From: Plantibacter flavus
GTDB taxonomy: Bacteria; Actinomycetota; Actinomycetes; Actinomycetales; Microbacteriaceae
Length of the DNA stretch: 64,000 bases
Reading direction: 5' to 3'
Assembly: GCF_900177615.1 (NCBI RefSeq)
Contig: NZ_FXAP01000004.1
Span: forward strand, 1-64,000
The position numbers and the translations under genes are program-made. Below the pieces are notes generated by a model. It did not search any database and was not told where the DNA came from. It was given only the letters and a program-made list of their open reading frames with translations. This document shows, piece by piece, positions 25,094-34,025 of the stretch. Each line of letters starts with the position of its first letter. Positions within the stretch are counted from its first letter, which is position 1.

Positions 25094-25114
25094 GTCACAT
25101 CTTTTTTATGTGAC
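25094..25114. promoter_or_regulatory. Perfect palindrome GTCACAT-N7-ATGTGAC
   Basis: Seven-base arms around an A/T-only core except one base lie 23 bp before the start of the secreted-protein gene, just upstream of its ribosome-binding site. Reading toward the gene, TTCACA and TAGCTT separated by 17 nt lie further upstream (about 25130-25160) as a possible promoter. This is a candidate operator for the two-gene locus. Confidence 0.5.
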
Positions 25115-25235
25115 ATCTAACATGCGAAAAGCTAGCAGATCGCCTTGTTCTTGTGAAGAGTGACCAGGCAGGTTCAACGACGTCCGGATGAGCTGGGCCA
25201 CCGCGCACGGCCGTCCCCACCACCGTCCGACGTCG

Positions 25236-26936
25236 TCACCCGAGTCGAAGCCGGTCGCCGGACCAGCGCCGACGGAGCCACCTGTCGTGGCTCGCGATCA
25301 CGACCGCACCCGGGTAGTCGCCGAGGGCGTCCTCGAGCTCCGTCGCAAGCGCGAGCGACAGGTGGTTCGTCGGCTCGTCCAGGAGGAACAGGTGCGGAGG
25401 CCTCGCGATGATCAGCGCCAGGGCCAGACGGCGCTGCTGCCCGACGGAGAGCTGGCCGATCGGGCGGTCGAGGTCGCGAAGCGCCAGGAGCCCGAGACCC
25501 GCGAGCGGGGTGCGCGCGGCACGCGCCTCGCCGAGCGTCCGGTCGTAGGCCTCCCGAGGTGATCGGTCCGCATCCGGGAACGCGACGTCCTGCTCGAGGA
25601 GCCCCACGCGGAGCCCCTTCCGCCGGAGGAGCGTCCCCGCATCGAGGCGCAGCGACCCGGCGAGCACCGCCAGGAGCGTCGACTTCCCCGAACCGTTCGC
25701 CCCGGTGACCAGCACCCGCGACCGGGGCGCCAGCTGCAGGCGTTCGAGGTGCAGCCGGCCGTCGACGCGGGCGTCGGCGAGGTCGAGCAGCTGCTCCCCC
25801 TCGTCGAGGACGGTCGAGCCGCTCGGGATCCCTGCGAACGAGAGTTGGCGAGGCGGGCGCCGCACCTGCTCCCGCTCCAGGACCTCGAGCCGGAGCTGCG
25901 CGTTCCGCACCCGCCGACTGATCTGCTGCTCGACGCGGTCGCCGCGCATGCCGAAGGCCATGCGGTTGTTGTCGCGGATGCCCCGATCGTGGTTGATCCG
26001 CGGGGCGACGTCGTGCACCGCGGAGGCAAGGCGGCGCAGTTCGGCCTGCTCCTCTTCATGACGCGCCGACCAGCGGTCGAGTTCCGCGGCCTTCCAGCCG
26101 AGGTACTCACTGAACGGCCCGCCGAACTCCACGACGGGTGACGCCTCGCCGACGGGGACGGGGCGGGACGGATCGATGTCGACGAGTCCCGTCGCCACCT
26201 CGTCGAGGAAGGCGCGGTCGTGGCTCGCGAAGAGCACCGGACCCGGCCACTCGGACAGGTGGCCGCGGAGGAAGGCGACCGCCTCGTCGTCCAGATGGTT
26301 GGTCGGCTCGTCGAGCAGCAATGCGGTCGGTCTCGCGACGAGGAGCGCGGCGAGGGCGAAGCGGGATCGCTGTCCCCCGCTCACCTCACCGAGTCGTCGC
26401 GACCGTTCGATCGCGGCGATGCCGAGGCCGTCGACGACCGCGTCCAACCGGGCGTCCGCTGTCCAGACGTCGGCGCGTTCCGCCGCATCGAGCGCGGCGG
26501 CGTACCGCTGCTCGGCGGAACCGTCACCGGCGGAACCCGTCTCACCGAGTGCCGCCGCCGATGTCTCGAGCTCCTGCTCGACGGCTCGGACCTCGCCGAG
26601 CGCCTGCTCCAGCAGCTCGCCGACCGTCGTGTCCCCCGGGAGTTCGAGTTCCTGCATGAGGATGCCGGTGCGCACCGGGCGGACGGCCTCGCCGTCGTCC
26701 GGCTCGTCGATCCCGGCGAGGATGCGCAGCAGCGTGGACTTCCCAGCGCCGTTCTCGCCGATCAGGCCGAGACGGTCCCCGGCCGACACGACGAGGTCGA
26801 CGTCGCGCAACACAACGCGGTCGCCGTGGGAGCGGGTGACGCCGTCGGCGCGGAGCTGCTGGATGTCGATGGATCGCCCGAACCTCGAAGTGGTGCGGCG
26901 GTGGACTGGTGTCGCATGGGTCATGGGTGCTCGCAT
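25236..26936 (-). CDS. ABC-F family ATPase (ribosome-associated/antibiotic-resistance type)
   Basis: A 566-residue soluble protein with two ABC domains and no membrane segments. Domain 1: Walker A GENGAGKST, signature EVSGGQRSRFALA, Walker B LLLDEPTNHLD. Domain 2: GANGSGKST, LSVGQQRRLALA, LFLLDEPTNHLS. They are joined by a ~100-residue charged linker (PtIM region, WSARHEEEQAELRRL to RLEVLEREQV) that in this family reaches the ribosomal exit or peptidyl-transferase site. The group includes macrolide/lincosamide resistance proteins of actinomycetes. ATG at 26936 follows AAAGGGG; a GTG 30 nt upstream is also in frame. A long leader with a short ORF precedes it. Confidence 0.88.
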   Translation of the reverse strand: MRAPMTHATPVHRRTTSRFGRSIDIQQLRADGVTRSHGDRVVLRDVDLVVSAGDRLGLIGENGAGKSTLLRILAGIDEPDDGEAVRPVRTGILMQELELPGDTTVGELLEQALGEVRAVEQELETSAAALGETGSAGDGSAEQRYAAALDAAERADVWTADARLDAVVDGLGIAAIERSRRLGEVSGGQRSRFALAALLVARPTALLLDEPTNHLDDEAVAFLRGHLSEWPGPVLFASHDRAFLDEVATGLVDIDPSRPVPVGEASPVVEFGGPFSEYLGWKAAELDRWSARHEEEQAELRRLASAVHDVAPRINHDRGIRDNNRMAFGMRGDRVEQQISRRVRNAQLRLEVLEREQVRRPPRQLSFAGIPSGSTVLDEGEQLLDLADARVDGRLHLERLQLAPRSRVLVTGANGSGKSTLLAVLAGSLRLDAGTLLRRKGLRVGLLEQDVAFPDADRSPREAYDRTLGEARAARTPLAGLGLLALRDLDRPIGQLSVGQQRRLALALIIARPPHLFLLDEPTNHLSLALATELEDALGDYPGAVVIASHDRWLRRRWSGDRLRLG

Positions 26937-26987
26937 GGAGGCCCCTTTCGAGATGGGGCACGCCACGTACGGTCGTCGTCCGAGACG

Positions 26988-27068
26988 TCAGGAGTGAGCG
27001 CTGGGCTCGAACTCCTGGGCGGACCTGGAAGCGTCTGGCGTACCTCGATGGATTCCCGCCGGGCGCAT
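26988..27068 (-). CDS. Possible 26-codon leader ORF of the ABC-F gene
   Basis: An ATG-initiated frame encoding 26 residues (MRPAGIHRGT... ending SAHS) ends 51 nt before the ABC-F start. No ribosome-binding site is visible, and its ATG lies inside a palindrome. Short upstream ORFs that sense stalled ribosomes are common before antibiotic-resistance ABC-F genes, which is the only reason to list it. Confidence 0.3.
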   Translation of the reverse strand: MRPAGIHRGTPDASRSAQEFEPSAHS

Positions 27069-27081
27069 CACGTTCGTGATG
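27066..27081. promoter_or_regulatory. Perfect palindrome CATCACGTTCGTGATG
   Basis: Seven-base arms around a TT centre lie 130 bp upstream of the ABC-F start codon. The central CACGTTCGTG is shared with the palindrome downstream of glpD (42516-42529). It could be an operator or part of a leader RNA hairpin. Confidence 0.4.
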
Positions 27082-27186
27082 GTCTGCCGCAGGCGCGGGA
27101 CGTCGATTCGCTCAGTTCTTCACAGTGATCTCAGGCTATCCATCGGTTGTCGGCCGCCGCAAGCCCTGCACGTCACCGGTCCCGAT

Positions 27187-27192
27187 TAGGCT
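27187..27192 (+). promoter_or_regulatory. -10 box TAGGCT of the secreted protein gene
   Basis: TAGGCT ends 7 nt before the ATG at 27200 and no Shine-Dalgarno sequence is present; a leaderless mRNA is likely. Confidence 0.5.
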
Positions 27193-27199
27193 GGTCGTC

Positions 27200-28204
27200 A
27201 TGCGTGCTCCGTCGGTCCCCTCGCCCGCGCGGCGTCGCCGTGCGCATCGGTCGACCGCGGCCTCGCTGCTCGCCGCGCTCGGTATCGGTGCGCTCGTCGC
27301 ACTCGGCGCACTGCCGACCACGCCGGCGGCCGCTGCGAGCTCGCAGCTGAGCCGGACGCAGACGACGCCGACGCCCACCCCGAGCCCCTCGCCGACCACC
27401 CCCTCGACGGCGACCCCGAAGCCGACGAAACCCGCGACGCCCGCTCCCGGCAAGCCTGCCCAGCCGGCGCCGCCCACGGTCCGCGGCACGGACTTCGACC
27501 CGGGCGAGATCATCAGCGACGCGAACTTCTACGACGCGAACGCCATGAGCGAGGCGGACGTCCAGGCGTTCTTCGCCTCCCAGACCTGTACCCCGAAAGA
27601 CGGCGTGCCGTGCCTGGCGGACTTCCGTGCCAGCACCGAGTCCGTCCCGGCGGCCGAGCCCGGACACTGCGAGGCCTATCGCGGCGCCGTGAACGAGTCG
27701 GCGGCGCGGATCGTCGCGAAGGTCGCGCACGCGTGCGGGATCAACCCCAAGGTACTGCTCGTCCTCATGCAGAAGGAGCAGTCGCTCATCACCGGGCCGA
27801 GCGAGTACGGATACGCGCGCGCCATGGGCTGGGGCTGCCCCGACACCGGCCCGAACTTCAGCGCGAGCTGCGACGCCGACTACTTCGGGTTCCAGAACCA
27901 GGTCTACCGTTCCGCATGGCAGTTCCGGCAGTACACGCTGTACCCGCTCAACGTGCCGGGTGAGTCCTACCAGCGGGCGTATCACCTGGGATCGGTATAC
28001 ATCCAGTACAGTCCCGACGCGGCCTGCGGCGGCACCCAGGTCGACATCCGCAACCAGGCGACGGCGAACCTCTACCTCTACACGCCGTACCAGCCGAACG
28101 CTGCAGCCCTCGCGAACGTCTCGGGCACTGGCGACGCCTGCAGCGCCTACGGCAACCGCAACTTCTGGCGGCTCTACACGGAGTGGTTCGGCCCCGCGGT
28201 CTGA
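27200..28204 (+). CDS. Secreted cell-wall-associated lysozyme-like protein
   Basis: A 334-residue exported protein. A basic N-terminus (ARRRRAHR) and hydrophobic core (AASLLAALGIGALVALG) form a signal peptide with cleavage near AAAAS. A ~40-residue Thr/Pro-rich linker likely spans the wall. The C-terminal ~240-residue domain (ISDANFYDANAMSEADVQAF, HACGINPKVLLVLMQKEQSL, AMGWGCPDTG, NQATANLYLYTPYQPN, AYGNRNFWRLYTEWFG) is one I recall from actinobacterial cell-wall hydrolases and proteins labelled hemagglutinin; the KEQ Glu could be catalytic as in lysozyme-like folds. Six Cys may form disulfides. The substrate is presumably peptidoglycan. Confidence 0.75.
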   Translation: MRAPSVPSPARRRRAHRSTAASLLAALGIGALVALGALPTTPAAAASSQLSRTQTTPTPTPSPSPTTPSTATPKPTKPATPAPGKPAQPAPPTVRGTDFDPGEIISDANFYDANAMSEADVQAFFASQTCTPKDGVPCLADFRASTESVPAAEPGHCEAYRGAVNESAARIVAKVAHACGINPKVLLVLMQKEQSLITGPSEYGYARAMGWGCPDTGPNFSASCDADYFGFQNQVYRSAWQFRQYTLYPLNVPGESYQRAYHLGSVYIQYSPDAACGGTQVDIRNQATANLYLYTPYQPNAAALANVSGTGDACSAYGNRNFWRLYTEWFGPAV

Positions 28205-28211
28205 TCTCCCG

Positions 28212-28272
28212 GTTCGTTCGCCCATCTTCGGGCGAACGAGGGCCCGTTCGCCCGAACATGGGCGAACGGAAC
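28212..28272. repeat. Palindromic repeat element, copy A
   Basis: Left arm 28212-28235 and right arm 28248-28272 pair over 24 bp with one bulge and one mismatch; the 12-nt loop is ACGAGGGCCCGT. It sits between the 3' ends of convergent genes, where it probably terminates transcription from both sides. Related copies are at 39898, 53015 and 54141. Confidence 0.85.
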
Positions 28273-28275
28273 GGA

Positions 28276-28764
28276 TCACTCGCCGATGAGGAGTGAGACC
28301 CGGTCGTCGAGGTAAGCGTCGAGCGGGGTGAGCCCGAGGTCGTGCCCGGCCCAGCGGAGCATGACCGTGTCGTCGACGAGTCGCAACGGACCCGAACCCT
28401 CCCGGAGTGACGCCTCGTCCAGCGCGAGCTCGACGACCTCGAAGTTCACGACGTCGCCCTCGGCGAACGGGCCGCGGTGGGCCGCCTGCTGCGCGATCCG
28501 ACGGTGCTCGACCTCGGAGGAGCGGTGGTTGAACCACTTCGGCTCCACGGCCCGAGTGGACTCCGCTGCGGTGAAGAGGCGACCGTCGGCCGAGAGCAGG
28601 ACGACCCCGAGGCGCCACGCCCGGCCGATCGGCCGCAGCGCGGGTGCCCGCTTCACGAGCGGGAGTCCGCGGGGTGTGTAGACCTGCGCCAGGGCCTCGT
28701 CACGCACGCCTGCGGCTTGGAGACGCGCGCCCGCCTGCAGGAGCAGCTCGCGCAGCGCGGTCAC
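28276..28764 (-). CDS. Conserved hypothetical protein downstream of manC
   Basis: A 162-residue cytoplasmic protein without signal peptide or membrane segments. I do not recognise a family. Visible features are RAWRLGVVLLSADGRLFTAAESTRAVEPKWFNH and repeated acidic stretches (VVELALDEASL, LDAYLDDRVSLL). It starts 13 bp after the mannose-1-phosphate guanylyltransferase gene, so it is almost certainly co-transcribed. It ends directly against the palindromic element copy A. Confidence 0.7.
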   Translation of the reverse strand: MTALRELLLQAGARLQAAGVRDEALAQVYTPRGLPLVKRAPALRPIGRAWRLGVVLLSADGRLFTAAESTRAVEPKWFNHRSSEVEHRRIAQQAAHRGPFAEGDVVNFEVVELALDEASLREGSGPLRLVDDTVMLRWAGHDLGLTPLDAYLDDRVSLLIGE

Positions 28765-28777
28765 CGTCGATCGCCGA

Positions 28778-29893
28778 TCAGAGGACGTCGTCGCGACCGG
28801 ACAGCTTGAGGGCGTCGACGACGCTCTTCACCCGCTGCGCGTTGGCGCTCGTGGTGACGAGCAGGGCGTCCGGGGTGTCGACGACGACGATGTCCTGCAC
28901 GCCGATGAGGCTGATGACCCGACCGGTCTGGCTGACGACGATGCCGCTGGAGGCGTCCGACAGCACGCGCGCGTTCTCGCCGAGGATGGCGAGGTCGGAC
29001 TTGCGCCCACCGGAGTTGAGCTTGGCGAGCGAGGCGAAGTCCCCCACGTCGTCCCAGTCGAAGTGCGCCGGCACGACGGCCATGCGACCGGCGGCCGCGG
29101 CGGGCTCCGCCACGGAGTAGTCGATCGCGATCTTCTCGAGCGCCGGCCAGACGCGGTCGACGACCGGGCCACGGGCCGCCGCGTCGTCCCAGACCGCGGC
29201 GAGTTCGAGGAGGCCCGCCAGCAGTTCGGGCTTCTGCCGACCGATCTCCTCGAGCAGGACGTCGGCCCGCGAGATGAACATCCCGGCGTTCCAGAGGTGC
29301 TCGCCGCTCGAGACGTACCGCTTGGCCGTGGCGAGGTCGGGCTTCTCGACGAAGGAGTCGACCAGCATGACCCCTTCAGCCCCGCGGATGCCGAGGTCGT
29401 GGGCGCTCTTGATGTAGCCGAACCCGATGGCGGGCTCCGTGGGCTGGATGCCGATCGTGACGATGTAGCGCTCCTCGGCGGCCGTGACGGCCTGCGCGAC
29501 CGCGGCACGGAACAGGCGGTCGCCGCGGATCACGTGGTCGGCGGCGAACGAGCCGACGATGACGTCGGGTTCGCGGCGGACGAGGATCGCTGCGGCGAGC
29601 CCGATCGCGGCGGTCGAGTCGCGCGGCTCGCTCTCGAGGACCACGTTGGCGTCGGCGAGGTCGGGCAGCTGCTGTTCGACGGCCGCGCGGTGCGCTCGCC
29701 CGGTGACGACCATGATGCGCTGGTCGCCGGCGATCGGCGCGAGGCGGTCCCAGGTGGCGCGCAGCAGCGTGCTACCTGAGCCGGTGAGGTCGTGCAGGAA
29801 CTTGGGTGCGTCGGCTCGCGAGAGCGGCCAGAGACGACTGCCGATGCCGCCGGCCGGGATCACCGCGTAGAAGCGTTCGAGGGGCGTGGTCAT
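28778..29893 (-). CDS. Mannose-1-phosphate guanylyltransferase
   Basis: A 371-residue nucleotidyltransferase making GDP-mannose from mannose-1-P and GTP, for mannosylated lipids and surface glycans. The N-terminal signature is AVIPAGGIGSRLWPLSRADAPKFLHDL; the sugar-binding FVEKPDLATAKRYV and the WNAGMFISRADVLLEEI segments are typical of the type II (ManC) group. It lacks the phosphomannose-isomerase domain seen in bifunctional enzymes, which fits the short length. ATG at 29893 starts eight residues before the fold. It heads a two-gene operon with the hypothetical gene downstream. Confidence 0.92.
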   Translation of the reverse strand: MTTPLERFYAVIPAGGIGSRLWPLSRADAPKFLHDLTGSGSTLLRATWDRLAPIAGDQRIMVVTGRAHRAAVEQQLPDLADANVVLESEPRDSTAAIGLAAAILVRREPDVIVGSFAADHVIRGDRLFRAAVAQAVTAAEERYIVTIGIQPTEPAIGFGYIKSAHDLGIRGAEGVMLVDSFVEKPDLATAKRYVSSGEHLWNAGMFISRADVLLEEIGRQKPELLAGLLELAAVWDDAAARGPVVDRVWPALEKIAIDYSVAEPAAAAGRMAVVPAHFDWDDVGDFASLAKLNSGGRKSDLAILGENARVLSDASSGIVVSQTGRVISLIGVQDIVVVDTPDALLVTTSANAQRVKSVVDALKLSGRDDVL

Positions 29894-30000
29894 CCCCCGA
29901 GCGTACCGCCAGGCTCCAGCCTGGAGACGACGGCACGGAAGCGTCATCTGACGGGTTTACGATGAGCGCCAGATCGAGCACGAGAAAGAACGGTACGAGC

Positions 30001-31125
30001 ATGGCTGGACGCAACGTCCTCGGGATCCCGATCCCGTCCTTCGGCAGCAAGCAAGCTCCCCCGGCCCCCGTCGGCCCGCCGGACGCAGCGGACCTCGACG
30101 GGCGCAACAGCATCGTCAACGCCTGCATCTACCGCCACGGTTCCCGCAGCTCCACGCTCACCTCACTCGAGGACACCTTCCGCGCACTGCATGAGACCCC
30201 GGACGGCGTCGCATGGATCGGCCTCTACCGGCCCGACGCCGGTGAGCTCGGCGTCCTGGCGGCGGAGTTCGGTCTCCACCCGCTCGCCGTCGAGGACGCC
30301 ATCACCGCGCACCAACGGCCGAAGATCGAGCGGTACGACGACGTCCTGTTCGTCGTCCTCCGGGCCGCGAACTACGTCGACGAGACCGAGACCGTCGAGT
30401 TCGGCGAGCTGCACGTCTTCGTCGGCCCGAACTTCGTCATCACCCTCCGGCACGCCGAGTCCCCCGACCTGTCGCACGTGCGGGCGCGGATGGAGCAGGA
30501 GCACGAACTCCTCGCCTACGGTCCGCAGGCGATCCTGTACGCCATCATCGACGCCGTCGTCGACGGCTACGGCCCGGTCGTCGCCGGACTGTCGAACGAC
30601 ATCGACGAGATCGAGGAGCAGGTCTTCGTCGGCGAATCCCAGGTGTCCCGCCGCATCTACCAGCTCTCCCGCGAGGTCATCGCCTTCGAGCGGGCGACGC
30701 ACCCGCTCAGCGACGTGATGCTGTCGCTCGAGCAGGGCAGCGCGAAGTACGGCGTCGCCGACGAACTGCAACGCGGCCTCCGCGACGTCGCCGACCACCT
30801 CACGAGCGTCAACCAGCGGATCGACGCCTACCGGGAGCTGTTGCGCGACATCCTGACCGTGAACAGTACCCTCGTCGGTCAACGCCAGAACGAGGAGATG
30901 GCGAAGATGACCGAGGCGAGCCTCAAACAGGGCGACGAGGTGAAGAAGATCTCCTCCTGGGCCGCCATCCTGTTCGGCCCGAGTCTCATCGCGGGGATCT
31001 ACGGCATGAACTTCACCCACATGCCGGAGCTGTCGTGGTGGTTCGGCTACCCGATGGCGCTCGCGCTCATGGCCACCACGAGCGTCATCCTCTACAAGGT
31101 GTTCAAACGACGGAACTGGTTGTGA
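30001..31125 (+). CDS. CorA-family magnesium/cobalt transporter
   Basis: A 374-residue channel protein. The large N-terminal cytoplasmic domain (LEDTFRALHETPDGVAWIGL, HPLAVEDAITAHQRPKIERYDD) leads to a long helix and two C-terminal membrane helices; the selectivity motif GMNF is present in IYGMNFTHMPELSWWFGYP. A basic tail (FKRRNWL) ends the chain, as in all CorA proteins. ATG at 30001 is used; an upstream in-frame ATG (29962) lies within a TACGAT hexamer that may be the -10 box. The gene is monocistronic and divergent from manC. Confidence 0.93.
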   Translation: MAGRNVLGIPIPSFGSKQAPPAPVGPPDAADLDGRNSIVNACIYRHGSRSSTLTSLEDTFRALHETPDGVAWIGLYRPDAGELGVLAAEFGLHPLAVEDAITAHQRPKIERYDDVLFVVLRAANYVDETETVEFGELHVFVGPNFVITLRHAESPDLSHVRARMEQEHELLAYGPQAILYAIIDAVVDGYGPVVAGLSNDIDEIEEQVFVGESQVSRRIYQLSREVIAFERATHPLSDVMLSLEQGSAKYGVADELQRGLRDVADHLTSVNQRIDAYRELLRDILTVNSTLVGQRQNEEMAKMTEASLKQGDEVKKISSWAAILFGPSLIAGIYGMNFTHMPELSWWFGYPMALALMATTSVILYKVFKRRNWL

Positions 31126-31181
31126 ACACCCGGTGTCGCCCGGTCGTCGCGCAGGTGTCCGGCCTCTCTCGACGTCGAGAC

Positions 31182-31199
31182 AGTTAGGCCAGCCTTAGC
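31182..31199. promoter_or_regulatory. Possible DtxR/IdeR-type iron box upstream of sdhC
   Basis: AGTTAGGCCAGCCTTAGC resembles the TTAGG...CCTAA iron box, with the left half matching well and the right half imperfect. A TACACT hexamer at 31223-31228 could be the -10, placing this site near -40 to -55. Confidence 0.35.
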
Positions 31200-31319
31200 G
31201 GCGGGACCGCGCATCCCCCGCCTACACTTGGTCCAGCGCGCCGATTCGACGCACGGCAGGCAACAACCCCCGCACGGCAGAACGATCTGCCGCAGATAGC
31301 GACTATCAGGGAGGACCTC

Positions 31320-31748
31320 GTGACCGCGAGTCTCACGCGAACGTCACCGTTGGAATCCACGACATCCAAACGCCCGGCCGGCACCCTGTACCGGGGCCGT
31401 GAGGGCATGTGGTCGTGGGTGCTCCACCGGATCACCGGTGTCGCCATCTTCTTCTTCCTCCTCGTGCACGTCCTCGACACCGCGCTGGTGCGGGTCTCCC
31501 CCGAGGCGTACAACGCGGTCATCGGCACGTACAAGAACCCCATCATGGGGCTCGGTGAGGTCGCGCTCGTCGCCGCCATCGCCTACCACGCGTACAACGG
31601 CATCCGCATCATCCTCATCGACTTCTGGTCGAAGGGCACCAAGTACCAGCGGCCCATGTTCTGGATCGTCATCGGTCTCTGGGTCGTGACGATGCTGGGC
31701 TTCACGCCGCGCCACCTGATCAACGTGTTCAGCGAGATGGGCCACTGA
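31320..31748 (+). CDS. Succinate dehydrogenase cytochrome b556 subunit
   Basis: A 142-residue membrane anchor of complex II. After a Thr/Ser-rich N-terminus it shows the SdhC signature [31 protein letters not shown], with the heme-ligand-type His in LLVHVLD and a second conserved His in [13 protein letters not shown]; three membrane helices are evident. GTG at 31320 follows AGGGAGG with ideal spacing. It is the first gene of sdhCDAB and its TGA shares its last base with the sdhD start codon. Confidence 0.94.
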   Translation: MTASLTRTSPLESTTSKRPAGTLYRGREGMWSWVLHRITGVAIFFFLLVHVLDTALVRVSPEAYNAVIGTYKNPIMGLGEVALVAAIAYHAYNGIRIILIDFWSKGTKYQRPMFWIVIGLWVVTMLGFTPRHLINVFSEMGH

Positions 31749-32194
31749 TGACGACGATCGCCGCTCCCCGTACCCCCGCTCGTCCCGCGCGCCGCAAGGG
31801 CGTCAACTGGGAGAAATGGGGCTGGATCTACATGCGCGTCTCCGGCGTGATCCTGCTGGTCCTCATCTTCGGCCACCTGTTCGTCAACCTCATGGTGGGC
31901 GACGGCATCAAGGCCATCGACTTCGCGTTCGTCGGCGGCAAGCTGTCGAACCCCTTCTGGCAGTGGTGGGACGTCGCCATGCTGTGGCTCGCACTGATCC
32001 ACGGCGGCAACGGCATGCGCACCATCGTCAACGACTACGCCACGGGTCGCACGATCCGCGGTGTCCTCAAGGTCGCGATCCTCGCCGCCGTCACCATCCT
32101 CATCATCCTCGGGACCCTGGTCGTCTTCACCTTCGACCCGTGCCCCGCCGGCGCACCTGCAGACCTGCTCGCGTCGTTCTGCCCCGCCAACTGA
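31748..32194 (+). CDS. Succinate dehydrogenase membrane anchor subunit
   Basis: A 148-residue anchor with three membrane helices ([56 protein letters not shown]). The conserved His in FGHLF is a probable heme ligand and the GGNGMR region is typical for SdhD. Its ATG overlaps the sdhC stop (TGATG). It ends 26 bp before sdhA. Confidence 0.93.
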   Translation: MTTIAAPRTPARPARRKGVNWEKWGWIYMRVSGVILLVLIFGHLFVNLMVGDGIKAIDFAFVGGKLSNPFWQWWDVAMLWLALIHGGNGMRTIVNDYATGRTIRGVLKVAILAAVTILIILGTLVVFTFDPCPAGAPADLLASFCPAN

Positions 32195-32220
32195 GCAACC
32201 GAGACCGAGCAACGGAAACC

Positions 32221-34023
32221 GTGACTACAGAAACCACCGAGTCCACCGTCATCGACGGCATCCACTACCACCAGTTCGACATCGTGATCGTCGGTGCCGG
32301 TGGTGCCGGCATGCGCGCCGCGATCGAAGCCGGCCCCGGAGCGAAGACGGCCGTCATCTCCAAGCTCTACCCGACGCGGTCCCACACGGGAGCGGCGCAG
32401 GGCGGTATGGCCGCTGCGCTCGCGAACGTCGAGGAGGACAGCTGGGAGTGGCACACCTTCGACACCATCAAGGGCGGCGACTACCTCGTCGACCAGGATG
32501 CTGCGGAGATCCTCGCGAAGGAGGCCATCGACGCGGTCATCGACCTCGAGAACATGGGTCTGCCGTTCAACCGCACCCCCGAGGGCAAGATCGACCAGCG
32601 TCGCTTCGGCGGCCACACCCGCGACCACGGCAAGGCTCCGGTCCGCCGCGCCTGTTACGCGGCCGACCGCACGGGCCACATGATCCTGCAGACGCTGTTC
32701 CAGAACTGCGTCCGCCTCGGCATCAACTTCTTCAACGAGTACTACGCACTCGACCTGATCATGACGAACGTCGACGGCGTCGACAAGCCGTCCGGCGTGG
32801 TCGCGTACGAGCTCTCCACCGGCGAGATCCACGTCTTCCAGGCGAAGGCGGTCATCTTCGCAACCGGCGGCTTCGGCAAGATCTACAAGACGACCTCGAA
32901 CGCACACACCCTCACGGGCGACGGCGTCGGGATCATCTGGCGCAAGGGTCTCCCCCTCGAGGACATGGAGTTCTTCCAGTTCCACCCCACCGGCCTCGCC
33001 GGTCTCGGCATCCTCCTCACCGAGGGAGCCCGAGGCGAGGGTGCGATCCTCAGGAACGCGAGCGGTGAACGCTTCATGGAGCGGTACGCCCCGACCATCA
33101 AGGACCTCGCCCCGCGAGACATCGTCGCGCGCTGCATGGTCCAGGAGGTCGCGGAAGGCCGCGGTGCCGGACCGAACAAGGACTACGTCTACCTCGACTG
33201 CACCCACCTCGGTGCCGAAGTCCTCGAGACCAAACTGCCCGACATCACCGAGTTCGCGCGCACCTACCTCGGCGTCGACCCGGTGACGGAGCCCGTCCCG
33301 GTCATGCCGACGGCGCACTACGCCATGGGCGGCATCCCGACGAACGTCAAGGCCGAGGTCTTGAGCGACAACGACACCGTCGTCCCCGGCCTCTACGCGG
33401 CCGGCGAGTGCGCGTGCGTGTCCGTCCACGGCTCGAACCGACTCGGCACGAACTCGCTCCTCGACATCAACGTGTTCGGCAAGCGCGCCGGCAACAACGC
33501 CGTCGAGTACGTCCAGGGCGTCGACTTCACGCCGCTGCCCGAGAACCCCGCCGGCTTCGTCTCCGGCCTCATCGAGCAGATGCGGAACTCCAACGGCACC
33601 GAGCGGATCTCCACGATCCGCAAGGAGCTCCAGGAGGAGATGGACCGCAACGCCCAGGTGTTCCGGACCGACGAGTCCCTCGCGGGCGTCACCGCCACCA
33701 TCCACAACCTGCGCGAGCGGTACCAGAACATCGCCGTCCAGGACAAGGGCAAGCGCTTCAACACCGACCTCCTCGAGGCGATCGAGCTGGGCTTCCTGCT
33801 CGACCTCGCCGAGGTCGTCGTCTACTCCGCTCGCAACCGTCAGGAGAGCCGTGGCGGTCACATGCGCGACGACTACCCGAAGCGCGACGACGAGAACTAC
33901 ATGAAGCACACGATGGCGTACCTGTCCGGCGACCCGCACTCGTCCGACGCGGCCGACCACATCCGGCTCGACTGGAAGCCCGTGGTCATCACGCGGTACC
34001 AGCCGATGGAGAGGAAGTACTAG
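32221..34023 (+). CDS. Succinate dehydrogenase flavoprotein subunit
   Basis: A 600-residue catalytic subunit oxidising succinate to fumarate. FAD binding: [20 protein letters not shown] and the covalent flavin His in [20 protein letters not shown]. Active-site segments: [61 protein letters not shown]. The C-terminal [18 protein letters not shown] is conserved. GTG at 32221 has only a weak ribosome-binding site, so translation may be coupled to sdhD. sdhB follows 2 bp after the stop. Confidence 0.97.
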   Translation: MTTETTESTVIDGIHYHQFDIVIVGAGGAGMRAAIEAGPGAKTAVISKLYPTRSHTGAAQGGMAAALANVEEDSWEWHTFDTIKGGDYLVDQDAAEILAKEAIDAVIDLENMGLPFNRTPEGKIDQRRFGGHTRDHGKAPVRRACYAADRTGHMILQTLFQNCVRLGINFFNEYYALDLIMTNVDGVDKPSGVVAYELSTGEIHVFQAKAVIFATGGFGKIYKTTSNAHTLTGDGVGIIWRKGLPLEDMEFFQFHPTGLAGLGILLTEGARGEGAILRNASGERFMERYAPTIKDLAPRDIVARCMVQEVAEGRGAGPNKDYVYLDCTHLGAEVLETKLPDITEFARTYLGVDPVTEPVPVMPTAHYAMGGIPTNVKAEVLSDNDTVVPGLYAAGECACVSVHGSNRLGTNSLLDINVFGKRAGNNAVEYVQGVDFTPLPENPAGFVSGLIEQMRNSNGTERISTIRKELQEEMDRNAQVFRTDESLAGVTATIHNLRERYQNIAVQDKGKRFNTDLLEAIELGFLLDLAEVVVYSARNRQESRGGHMRDDYPKRDDENYMKHTMAYLSGDPHSSDAADHIRLDWKPVVITRYQPMERKY

Positions 34024-34025
34024 CG

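Noticed and set aside
25160-25235. Acquired resistance island around the ABC-F gene
   Set aside because: No integrase, transposase, flanking direct repeats or tRNA attachment site is visible.
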